Shown piece after piece: positions 1 to 6,859 of a stretch of 17,630 nucleotides of DNA. Source of the DNA: JAAYAY01 sp964429355 (GTDB lineage Bacteria > Planctomycetota > Planctomycetia > Pirellulales > Thermoguttaceae); assembly GCA_964429355.1 (NCBI GenBank), contig CAYSCH010000191.1, positions 1 to 17,630 on the forward strand, read 5' to 3'. A program made the position numbers and the translations under genes. The notes under the pieces are model-generated. The model was given only the letters and a program-made list of their open reading frames with translations, had not been told where the DNA came from and did no database searches. Each line of letters opens with the position of its first letter. The stretch's first letter is position 1.

Positions 1-526
1 CCTTGAGGTTTTTGTCGACCGACGTCTTGGCCAATTCGATCATGCGGCGGGAGGTTGGGCCGTCGGCCGTGACCGGCTTCTCCATGAAGACGTGGAGCCC
101 CTTCTCGATGGCATAGGCGAAATTAACCCAGCGGAAGGCCAACGGGGTGGCGAAGATGGCGACGTCGCCTGGCTTGAGGCAGTCCATGGCCTTCTTGTAG
201 GCGTCGAAACCGAGGAACCTGCGGTCTTCGGGGACGTCCATCTTGTCGGCAAATCGTTCGCTGATGCCTTTGAAGCTGGAATTCAGGCGATCTTCAAAGA
301 CGTCGGCCATGGCGACGAGCTTGACCGGTCCCTGCTGGACCGACATGGCGTCGGCCGCCGCGCCGGTTCCACGTCCGCCGCAGCCGATGAGGGCGACGTT
401 GATGGTGTTGTTTTCTGCCGCGTGGACTCGCGGGGTTGCGCCGGCAACGATTGCCGAGGCCAAGGCCACTCGACCGGTCGTCTTCAGAAACTCGCGCCGC
501 GACGTGCCGCCGTGACTGTTACTCAT
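1..526 (-). CDS. Gfo/Idh/MocA family oxidoreductase, Tat-exported (partial, 3' end outside the window)
   Basis: Reading from an ATG at 526 gives about 175 residues with no stop before the window edge, so only the N-terminal part is seen. Residues 9-15 (SRREFLK), followed by an Ala-rich hydrophobic stretch ending near VHA-A at about residue 36, form a twin-arginine signal. The protein is therefore probably folded in the cytoplasm and exported. From residue 42 a Rossmann strand with GCGGRG (48-53) is the dinucleotide-binding loop, and HVFMEKP further on carries the EKP motif of this family. These are established family hallmarks for NAD(P)-dependent sugar or polyol oxidoreductases; the substrate cannot be told. 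A strong Shine-Dalgarno (AGGAGG) lies about 8 bases upstream and fixes the start. The neighbouring gene is divergent, so there is no operon partner inside the window. Confidence 0.93.
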   Translation of the reverse strand, partial: MSNSHGGTSRREFLKTTGRVALASAIVAGATPRVHAAENNTINVALIGCGGRGTGAAADAMSVQQGPVKLVAMADVFEDRLNSSFKGISERFADKMDVPEDRRFLGFDAYKKAMDCLKPGDVAIFATPLAFRWVNFAYAIEKGLHVFMEKPVTADGPTSRRMIELAKTSVDKNLK

Positions 527-838
527 AGGGGAACTCCTCCTGGCAATGGATGGCTGCTTTGGAAACGAGAAAGCGAGTCGAATATGCGATACCCGCCTGT
601 TGGCCGGGCCGTCTGCAATCTTGCCCAGAGTAACCCCCCGCGGGGCCAGATGCAAGCGCCAGCGATCCAAGGCCATCCAAGAGGGGGTTGGCGGAGCCCC
701 CTTTCTTACCTGCCAGCCAACAACGAGCCCGGAAACCGGCGTGGAAAAAATCCGGGATTTCTGCCATCCTGGGAGTGACAGGGAACGACCCGATTCGTCC
801 CTCGAGAACTGGGCTGCGACTCTTACACGGGCACCACG
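527..838. other. Divergent intergenic region without a gene
   Basis: This 312-bp spacer separates the oxidoreductase start from the metalloprotease start. Apart from the oxidoreductase ribosome-binding site near 534-541, I see a perfect CCCCG/CGGGG palindrome at 636-645 and a terminator-like hairpin at 683-707. Reading frames cross it, but none shows a credible protein sequence. I could not identify a convincing sigma-70 promoter for either gene. Confidence 0.6.
683..707 (+). terminator. Terminator-like hairpin upstream of the metalloprotease gene
   Basis: Five G residues (683-687) can pair with five C residues (697-701) across a 9-base loop, and the stem is followed by TTTCTT. This resembles a weak intrinsic terminator read on the plus strand. 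It lies between two divergent genes, so it would end no known upstream transcript. It could act as an attenuator of the downstream gene or be chance. Confidence 0.25.
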
Positions 839-3598
839 ATGGCAGGAAGAGGCTGCATTCAACGCCGGCTTCGTCTGGAGGCCCTGGAAGGCCGATTCTG
901 CCTGGCGGCGAGTGCCGGTTGGGACGGCGCTGGGCTGGGCAGCGCTGCGCTGAGCTACTACGTGGCTCCCGTGCCCCCGATAATGCAACTGAGCCAGGAC
1001 GAGGTGGAATCGGCGCTGGCCAGCGCGCTGGCCGCCTGGTCGGCGGTGGCCGACATCGCCTTCATCCCGACAGAGTCGCCCGATTGCGACAATGCGATCG
1101 ATATCGAGTTCCGCAAGCTGGATGGGCCCGGCGGCACTCTCGCCCAGGCCTTCTACCCCGACGATATCAATCGGGAACCGATCGCGGGGGACGTGGAATT
1201 CGATGCCGCCGAAACCTGGGAAATTGGGAACACCCTGGGCAACGCTGCCTATGACCTGGTTCTGGTGGCCGTTCACGAGATCGGGCATTCTCTCGGCCTG
1301 GAGCATTCCGACGAGGATGATTCCGTGATGGGTTCCTTGATCGCAGCGAGCCGGTCGTTCACCAGCCTCGCAGGATCCGACAAGGATGCGATCCTCGCCC
1401 TATATGCACCGGCGGCAGGGGCGGGGCCCTCACTGAGGTCTCTCCACGTTGATGAGGAAGTCATTGCCGAGAATGACACCGTCACGCTTTCCGGTCTCTG
1501 CTGCCCCTCCGATTCGGACACCAGCCACGTGGTGACCGTCGACTGGGGCGACGGAGTTCTGGAAACGGTGGCCACCGTCGACGAGACGACGGGAACGTTT
1601 GCCGTGGCCCACCAGTATCTGGACGATCCTGACGGCGAAACCGACGCCTACACGATCAGGGTGTGTGTCGAAGGTGCCGAATCGAAACTGGCCGATACGG
1701 CCACGATTGCCGTGACCGTCGAGAACCAGTCACCGAGGCTGGCCGATCTGGCGGTCACCCCCGTCGAGGAAAGTTCGACGGCCACGTTGACCGGCCTGGT
1801 CGGCGACCTGGGCAGCCGGGACACGTTGCGTGTCTATGTGAACTGGGGGGACGGTTCGGAGGTGGAAATCTTCACCTATCGGGCTGGGACCACCGATTTC
1901 AGTGAAACCCACCTTTACGCCGACGACCCGAACGAGACGGCCGGCGATGGCTACACCGTCACGGTCACCGTGATCGACGACGATCTGGGAAGCACGTCGG
2001 GGGAGGCAATCGCGACGGTTTTCAACGTCGGTCCGGCTGTTGCCATCTCCGGCCTGCCGGCTCTGGGCTGGATCGGGAGCACGATCGCTCTGGAGGCTGC
2101 CGTGACCGATCCGGGGACGAAGGATGTTCACTCGATCTCCTGGAGCGTGTCCCACGACGGCGTTGCCTACACCGAAGGCGACGGTGAGGATTTTTCTTTT
2201 GTGCCGGCCATGGGCGGCAGATACGAAATTATAGCCACCGTGGACGACGGCGACGGTGGCACGGCCATTGCGGGGGCAACCGTCAGCGTGGGCGGGGAAC
2301 TTGGCACGGTCGACTTCCTGACGGTCGGCCAATTGAATCCTTCCGGAAACGGGGTGTATCTGTCGTTGACGACGACCCATGCGGGGTTCCTGACGCTGGA
2401 AGCACTTGAGGCCGAAGCGTCCGAGGCCGTCTCGCTCCGTCTCTACGATCAGAATCCGCTGGACAAGGCAGGGATCGCTCCGGTGGCCGAGTTCCATTCT
2501 GCCGAGGGCGAGGAACGCACGGATTATGCAGTGGCGGCCGGGGAGGCCTACTACGTCCATCTGACGGGCACGGTCAGCCATCTCGACCTTCGCATCACGA
2601 ACCTGGTCGGCGGGGACAACACGCGGGTCTCGGTTCACGGCACCGGGAGGGACGACAATTTTCTGTTCAGTGCTGCAGACGGCCGGCGAGTCGTGATCAA
2701 CGAAGTGGAGTACGACCTGTCCGCTTCGGAGGTCAGGACCGTCGAATTCCTGGGGGGCGACGGCGACGACAGGGCAACGCTTTTCGACTCGCCGGGGGAC
2801 GACTGGCTGGAAGCCGGACCGAGCACGGCCATGTTCACGAACCGGACGGACGACGAGGTGGCCGATTTCACGGTGAGCCTGGGCCAGTTCGAGGAGCTCC
2901 AGGTTTACGCCCGCAGCGGCGGCAACGATAGGGCCACCTTGTACGATTCGGAGAAGACCGACAAGTTCAAAGCCGAGCCCGCCGAGGGCTATGCCAAGAT
3001 GTACGGCCCGGCGATGTACAATCGGGTGAAGTTCTTCGACGTGGTCGAGGCCGTCTCCAGTGGCGGCAGGGACCTGGCGAGGTTCTTCGACTCCCCGGGC
3101 GACGACGCGTTTGAGGGTCAGCAGGACACGAGCCGGCTTTGGGGCGAGGGGTTCGACGTTCGGGCAAGCGGTTTTGGCCAGGTGATGGCGTATGCTTCGG
3201 GGGGAACGGACAAGGCCACCTTCGCCGATTCGGCCTTGGAAGACGAGTTTCACGCCAAGCGGTGGAAATCGGAGCTCTTCGACGGGTTGAGCGGCGGCGA
3301 GGTCTACAGGATCACCGCCCGCAATTTCGATTCAGTTCTGGCCAAGGCTGCCAGCAGCGCGGGGGAAGAAGACGGTGGGGAGGACATCGCGAAGATCTGG
3401 CCCTCGGGAGCCGACGACCTGGTGGAGGCCAGCGGGGACTGGCTGCGGCTCTACCAAGCGGGGGATACTCTCGACCTGCTTTATGAAGTGATCGCCTTTG
3501 AGACGGTCCGGGTGCGAGAAACGACCGGCGAGAACGACTCGGCGGAGATCACCGAGCCGTTGGCATATAGTCTGGCGATGGCAGGAGGATGGGAGTAG
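839..3598 (+). CDS. Large secreted matrixin-like metalloprotease with PKD-like domains and C-terminal repeats
   Basis: The 919-residue product starts with RLRLEALEGRF (about residues 10-20), a variant of the LEPR-XLL motif found near the N-terminus of planctomycete surface and secreted proteins. The zinc-binding motif HEIGHSLGLEH spans residues 146-156, with H146, H150 and H156 as ligands and E147 as the general base; a Met-turn candidate is M164. Together these indicate an active metzincin, probably matrixin-like, peptidase domain. Two PKD-like domains follow, marked by VDWGDG and VNWGDG (about 200-395), then another Ig-like domain and a beta-rich segment resembling a pre-peptidase C-terminal domain (about 490-590). 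Residues about 595-905 hold acidic repeats. It is presumably exported and degrades protein outside the cytoplasm; the substrate is unknown. No Shine-Dalgarno precedes the ATG, and the start was chosen because the N-terminal motif follows at once. Confidence 0.88.
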   Translation: MAGRGCIQRRLRLEALEGRFCLAASAGWDGAGLGSAALSYYVAPVPPIMQLSQDEVESALASALAAWSAVADIAFIPTESPDCDNAIDIEFRKLDGPGGTLAQAFYPDDINREPIAGDVEFDAAETWEIGNTLGNAAYDLVLVAVHEIGHSLGLEHSDEDDSVMGSLIAASRSFTSLAGSDKDAILALYAPAAGAGPSLRSLHVDEEVIAENDTVTLSGLCCPSDSDTSHVVTVDWGDGVLETVATVDETTGTFAVAHQYLDDPDGETDAYTIRVCVEGAESKLADTATIAVTVENQSPRLADLAVTPVEESSTATLTGLVGDLGSRDTLRVYVNWGDGSEVEIFTYRAGTTDFSETHLYADDPNETAGDGYTVTVTVIDDDLGSTSGEAIATVFNVGPAVAISGLPALGWIGSTIALEAAVTDPGTKDVHSISWSVSHDGVAYTEGDGEDFSFVPAMGGRYEIIATVDDGDGGTAIAGATVSVGGELGTVDFLTVGQLNPSGNGVYLSLTTTHAGFLTLEALEAEASEAVSLRLYDQNPLDKAGIAPVAEFHSAEGEERTDYAVAAGEAYYVHLTGTVSHLDLRITNLVGGDNTRVSVHGTGRDDNFLFSAADGRRVVINEVEYDLSASEVRTVEFLGGDGDDRATLFDSPGDDWLEAGPSTAMFTNRTDDEVADFTVSLGQFEELQVYARSGGNDRATLYDSEKTDKFKAEPAEGYAKMYGPAMYNRVKFFDVVEAVSSGGRDLARFFDSPGDDAFEGQQDTSRLWGEGFDVRASGFGQVMAYASGGTDKATFADSALEDEFHAKRWKSELFDGLSGGEVYRITARNFDSVLAKAASSAGEEDGGEDIAKIWPSGADDLVEASGDWLRLYQAGDTLDLLYEVIAFETVRVRETTGENDSAEITEPLAYSLAMAGGWE
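2760..3550 (+). repeat. Degenerate protein repeats of about 50 residues in the metalloprotease C-terminus
   Basis: The encoded protein recurs to a pattern of D-x-A-x-h-x-D-S-x-x-D-D. Examples are DRATLFDSPGDDWLEA, DRATLYDSEKTDKFKA, DLARFFDSPGDDAFEG, DKATFADSALEDEFHA and DIAKIWPSGADDLVEA. Each unit carries a central aromatic or hydrophobic strand and ends in a Gly-rich turn such as SGGND or SGGRD. The DNA copies are diverged, so this is an old protein repeat and not a recent duplication. Regular acidic turns suggest a beta-rich, perhaps calcium-stabilised, stack; that structure is an inference. Confidence 0.75.
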
Positions 3599-3626
3599 CC
3601 GGTCATGACTGGGCGGCCGGACTGGA

Positions 3627-3642
3627 GGGGCGAGCGAGCCCC
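3627..3642 (+). terminator. Small GC hairpin after the metalloprotease stop
   Basis: GGGGC at 3627-3631 pairs with GCCCC at 3638-3642 around a 6-base loop, about 30 bases after the stop codon and between convergent genes. It has no T-tract on either strand, so it is at best a weak or factor-assisted terminator. Confidence 0.25.
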
Positions 3643-3664
3643 AAGATGGACTGCAATTGGAGGG

Positions 3665-3709
3665 GATGCCCAGATCGCGACGTGCCGAGGGCGTAAACGA
3701 GCAGCGCAT
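3665..3709 (-). pseudogene. Probable remnant of a ParE-family toxin gene (N-terminal stub)
   Basis: An ATG at 3709 lies six bases after the ParD-like stop codon, the usual spacing of parE in a parDE operon. The first residues read MRCSFTPSARRDLGI. This matches the typical ParE/RelE opening, in which a beta strand leads to a T-P-x-A-x-x-D-L-x-x-I motif. After about 15 residues the family pattern is lost: the expected aromatic and helical residues are absent. The frame then continues as Pro/Ser/Arg-rich sequence antisense to the 3' end of the metalloprotease gene until about 3332. I infer that the toxin was cut off by deletion or by juxtaposition of the neighbouring gene. The short match makes this tentative. 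Confidence 0.45.
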
Positions 3710-3715
3710 TGCAGG

Positions 3716-3997
3716 TCAGCTTCTATCGTTGGCCAATCGGGTGCGTCCTTCCGCCTTGACCTGGTTCAGGAATTGCTGCAATTCCGCTTCGCTCTCAAGT
3801 TCGATTTCCTGGCCTTGTTCAATCTCCCGGATACCTTTCTGAATGTCGTTACAGAGCCGGTGATGCCGCTGTTTCAACTCGCGCAGGACCCTTACCGCGT
3901 CGACGACAAGTTCATCTTCGGATCGGTAACGACCGCTGGCGATCTCTTGCTCAATGAACTGGGCAACGTCCGATGGTACAGAAGCTGAAGTCATCAT
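3716..3997 (-). CDS. ParD-like type II antitoxin, apparently orphaned
   Basis: The 93-residue product begins MMTSASVPSDVAQFIEQEIA and continues SGRYRSEDELVVDAVRVLRE. This is the ribbon-helix-helix DNA-binding arrangement of ParD/CopG antitoxins (about residues 7-41). The C-terminal half is charged and helical (QGQEIELESEAELQQF), as expected of the toxin-binding tail. In known systems such proteins bind their own promoter and neutralise a ParE toxin. GGAGG lies four bases before the first ATG (3997) and seven before the second (3994), so either may be used; the frame stays open further upstream, but that part is antisense-like sequence inside gspM. The gene starts 28 bp after the gspM stop on the same strand and may be read through from the secretion operon. 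Only a toxin stub follows it. Confidence 0.85.
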   Translation of the reverse strand: MMTSASVPSDVAQFIEQEIASGRYRSEDELVVDAVRVLRELKQRHHRLCNDIQKGIREIEQGQEIELESEAELQQFLNQVKAEGRTRLANDRS

Positions 3998-4025
3998 ATC
4001 GCCTCCGACAAAGGGTCCTTCACGT

Positions 4026-5114
4026 TCAGTAGACTTCTGGCGGCAGGGCGAGGGCATCGTTGAGCCCATCGCCGATCGACAGGAGCCAGCGTTCGTCGCC
4101 GGTCTGGAGCACGACTTCCGTATCTTCCATATCGACGACCTTGCCGATTTCGGAGAGGCTGGAATCGAAGGGGCGGAATTCCAGGGCGTTGCCGGCAACG
4201 TTGAGTGTCGGCTCCCAGATTCGGTCGGCCACGCGAACGAGGATCGAGCCGGACTCGATCTCCCCGATGGAGCCGATCTCGCTGCGGGTACCATCGAAGA
4301 AGATGGTCTCCAGATCATCGACCTGGCAGAGTTTGCGGATGGTGTCGCCGGTCTGCACCAACTGATCGTCGCGTCCCAGCTTCATCACAGCCCCGGTGGT
4401 GCGGAGGGTGAACCAGGCCTGGGGCTGGTTGTTCACGTAGTTGACCGCCGTCAGGAAGGTGTGGCCGGCCGGATCGACCGAGCCGCCACCGCCGATGGAG
4501 AACAGGTTGCGTTTGGAGATCACGTCGTAGTCGTCGAGCGACAGGGAGGTGAGCCGGTAGGCTCGGCCCGTGCCCAGATCGGCCCGGTTCGCATAGGGAA
4601 TGATCAATGTCTCGATGCCGACCGAAAGGTCCAACACGCCCCCACTGCCCAAGGGCGTCATGCTGATGGAGGTGATTTTGTGGAGGTGGCCGGCGCCATA
4701 GAATTCGTAGAGGAATTGGGTCAATTGTTCCAGAGTCCCCCGGCCGCGCATGGAGAAGCTCATGGAGTAGAATGCCCCGCGGCGGGCGGGCTCGGTGGCG
4801 TTGACGTTTCGCCCGGCGATGCCGACGTACTCACCGACCTCCAGCAGCCACGCGCGGTAGAGCGACTGGGCAACCGCGGGATTCGCCGGCAGGGACTGGG
4901 AGAACCAGTAGCGAAGCCACTGGGAGTCTTGCTGGGCTCGGGCAATATATTTCTGGTCGAAATCCTTGATCTGAGCCTGGAGGGCGACGATCTGCTTCTT
5001 ACGATCCTCCTTGGGTTTCTCGATCCAGTTGGTGAGCACCCAATCGCCGGCGTAGAATACGGCGAGCAGGCCGAGTCCGGCCAGCAGGAGGTGTTTGCGG
5101 CGATCCTGTTTCAC
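4026..5114 (-). CDS. GspM/PilO-like inner-membrane protein with a putative GspC/PilP-like C-terminal region
   Basis: The 362-residue protein has a short basic N-terminus, one membrane segment (about residues 8-26) and a charged helical stretch (about 33-60) that may be a coiled coil. A PilO/GspM-like periplasmic ferredoxin-type region follows (about 100-180). From DVISKRNLF (197-205) onward it resembles the homology region of GspC and PilP: NLF is followed by strands ending in Q-T-G-D-T-I-R-K-L and D-L-E-T-I-F-F-D-G, then a second similar pattern near the end (EVVLQTGDERWLLSIGD). In T2SS, GspM supports GspL and GspC links the inner-membrane platform to the secretin. A fusion would explain why no separate gspC is present. 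The start is GTG at 5114, overlapping the gspL stop as GTGA. GspM assignment rests mostly on position and topology; the GspC part is inference. Confidence 0.65.
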   Translation of the reverse strand: MKQDRRKHLLLAGLGLLAVFYAGDWVLTNWIEKPKEDRKKQIVALQAQIKDFDQKYIARAQQDSQWLRYWFSQSLPANPAVAQSLYRAWLLEVGEYVGIAGRNVNATEPARRGAFYSMSFSMRGRGTLEQLTQFLYEFYGAGHLHKITSISMTPLGSGGVLDLSVGIETLIIPYANRADLGTGRAYRLTSLSLDDYDVISKRNLFSIGGGGSVDPAGHTFLTAVNYVNNQPQAWFTLRTTGAVMKLGRDDQLVQTGDTIRKLCQVDDLETIFFDGTRSEIGSIGEIESGSILVRVADRIWEPTLNVAGNALEFRPFDSSLSEIGKVVDMEDTEVVLQTGDERWLLSIGDGLNDALALPPEVY

Positions 5115-6718
5115 GGGGCACCTCCCTGTTGGGTATCGGCCTGTGCCGTGGCCCCTGCGGCGGCCGTGACCGGCGCGGGTGACGGCATGGCCTGGGCGCC
5201 CTGATTGCCGGTGCCGCCGGCCACCTGGGGCGATGGCCCCGTGGCGGGCGGGAGATGGGCCAGGTAGGTTGCCGCGGTCCGCGGGCCAACGGTCATCGAT
5301 GTTTCAAACGACCATGTCAACTGGCCACTTGGTCCCCGTTCCATGAGGCGTTTGCTGCTGATGTCGTGGAACGCATCGCGCATCTCCTTCTCCATGCCGA
5401 TGAGGATTTTCGGATCGCGAGCCAGCCCGCTGAACGCCACGGAGCCGCCCTGTCCACCTCGCCCGGGCGAAAGGCTCATGCGGAGCAAGACCATGTCCTG
5501 GCCGGAGGGAAAGCGGATCGACATATCCCGCAACTCGTCGAGCCAGTTGATATCGGCGGCGTGCCAGGCCCGGAGGGCCGTTGCCATCTGAATCTGGGCC
5601 GCTGCCTGAGTTGCCGATTGCTTCCGCTCGTTATATTTCTGGGTCAGGGCCGCGATGGTGGCATCGAGTTTCTTCAGTTCGGCGGACTGCCCGTCCCAAA
5701 CGTAGAGCCCACCGATCACCAGCAGTGCCGCGGCCCCGATATACAGTTTCCGGCGGCTCGGCGGTTTGGCGGGGCGGCGCGGATTCAGAAAATCGATCGC
5801 ATGCTGTGCACCGTGAGCTTCGTCGAGCAGCATTCCCAGAAGCGACGCGAACGATCCCGGCTGCCTGGGCACGAGCTTGCGGGCGACGTCGACCGTATCG
5901 AACGGATCGAATTGGATCACCGGCATGTCGAACTGGTGGCCCACGCCGTCGACGAGGCCCGGGTGGTCGCCGGGGGCACCGCACAGGCAGATCTGCCGGA
6001 CCGCCTGGTCGCCGATCTGCTGCTGCATGGCCACCGTCAGCGTGCGGCCGATTTCTGCCAGCACGCGGCGGTCGGTTTCTGCCTGATCGTCGCTGTGGGG
6101 GATCCGTGCCGTTCGCGTGAAGACGATCTTGCCTTCGGCCAGCACGGTGAGGTCCACCTCGTTGCCGACGAGATTCACCAGCAGGCTCGCTTCGCCTCCC
6201 GCGGCCGCCTCGCCGCGGAGGAATAGCGACGCCGAGGCGTAGGGTCGCATCAGCATTCGCACCGGCCTGATCCCGGCTTGATGGCAGGCCTGCTGAATCT
6301 GATTCATGGCCTGGGGCGCGAGGGTGGCCACCAGAACCTCTCGCGGCTGGCCCGGGTCGTCGGTCTGGGGCAAGAAGTCCAGCGGCGTATCGTCGGTGAC
6401 GGTCGGCGATTCACGCATCGCCTGGTTGAGGACCAACTCCGGCAGTTCCGCATCGGAGGCGGGCGGAAGGGTGAGGGTGAAGGTTTCGATGCTGGCGCGA
6501 TCCACGCCGATCAGCGCGGGGAGGCGCGACACCTTGCGGCCCAAACTGGCCCGCAAAGTGCCCGCCGGATCCGGACCGGCCTCCGGATCGTCTTCTCCTT
6601 GTGTCATCAACATGGGCACGGCTGACGCGGCAAGGACCTTCACCGTCCGCCGCCCGGTCGTCGCCAGCACATAACGCAGTTGGTGGCGATCCCAATCCAG
6701 TGCCAGTATCTTTCCCAT
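5111..6718 (-). CDS. gspL: GspL-like (PilM/PilN-type) T2SS assembly protein
   Basis: The 535-residue protein opens with MGKILALDWDRHQLRY, the first strand of an actin/PilM-like fold, and has a large cytoplasmic domain to about residue 310. One membrane segment follows (about 323-341, AAALLVIGGLYVW), then a charged helix (ELKKLDATIAALTQKYNERK) and a PilN-like periplasmic domain ending in a Pro/Ala/Gln-rich tail. This is the architecture of GspL, which anchors the GspE ATPase to the membrane platform and contacts GspM. I chose ATG 6718 because GAGG lies six bases upstream and the actin-fold strand starts directly. A TTG at 6730 would add only four residues. Its stop overlaps the next gene by four bases. 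It is the only gsp gene preceded by a tandem repeat cluster. Confidence 0.82.
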   Translation of the reverse strand: MGKILALDWDRHQLRYVLATTGRRTVKVLAASAVPMLMTQGEDDPEAGPDPAGTLRASLGRKVSRLPALIGVDRASIETFTLTLPPASDAELPELVLNQAMRESPTVTDDTPLDFLPQTDDPGQPREVLVATLAPQAMNQIQQACHQAGIRPVRMLMRPYASASLFLRGEAAAGGEASLLVNLVGNEVDLTVLAEGKIVFTRTARIPHSDDQAETDRRVLAEIGRTLTVAMQQQIGDQAVRQICLCGAPGDHPGLVDGVGHQFDMPVIQFDPFDTVDVARKLVPRQPGSFASLLGMLLDEAHGAQHAIDFLNPRRPAKPPSRRKLYIGAAALLVIGGLYVWDGQSAELKKLDATIAALTQKYNERKQSATQAAAQIQMATALRAWHAADINWLDELRDMSIRFPSGQDMVLLRMSLSPGRGGQGGSVAFSGLARDPKILIGMEKEMRDAFHDISSKRLMERGPSGQLTWSFETSMTVGPRTAATYLAHLPPATGPSPQVAGGTGNQGAQAMPSPAPVTAAAGATAQADTQQGGAP

Positions 6719-6745
6719 CGGATGCCTCAACTGTTACCGATTTCT

Positions 6746-6858
6746 GTAGCCGAAGTCGCCAGACTTTGGCCTGCAGCTACAAGGGCCAAACTCTGGCGAG
6801 TTCAGCTACAAGGGCCAAACTCTGGCGAGTTCAGCTACGATTTGGCGAGTTCGGCTAC
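6746..6858. repeat. 29-bp tandem repeat plus inverted copy between gspK and gspL
   Basis: CTACAAGGGCCAAACTCTGG begins a 29-bp unit that occurs at 6777-6805 and again at 6806-6834. A degenerate shorter copy (ttggcgagttcggctac) ends at 6858. A diverged inverted copy, GTAGCCGAAGTCGCCAGACT onward, occupies 6746-6771, so right-hand units can pair with it as a hairpin of about 26 bases. The array fills nearly the whole gap from the gspK stop (6860) to the gspL start. Its arrangement resembles a small REP or MITE-like element. Copies elsewhere in the genome cannot be judged from here. Confidence 0.85.
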
Positions 6859-6859
6859 A

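Noticed and set aside
92..778. 228-codon plus-strand open frame across the oxidoreductase and the intergenic region
   Set aside because: It is antisense to the oxidoreductase, which has a Tat signal, Rossmann loop and EKP motif, and shows no domain of its own.
1730..3253. 507-codon minus-strand open frame inside the metalloprotease gene
   Set aside because: It is antisense to the PKD-like and repeat region and shows no domain pattern; the plus-strand product has clear family motifs.
3332..3709. A full 125-residue minus-strand gene after ParD
   Set aside because: Only the first 15 or so residues look like a toxin; the rest is antisense to the metalloprotease end and compositionally random, so only a stub is annotated.
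6777..6834. Possible CRISPR array
   Set aside because: The 29-bp units are directly adjacent with no spacers between them, and no cas genes are nearby.
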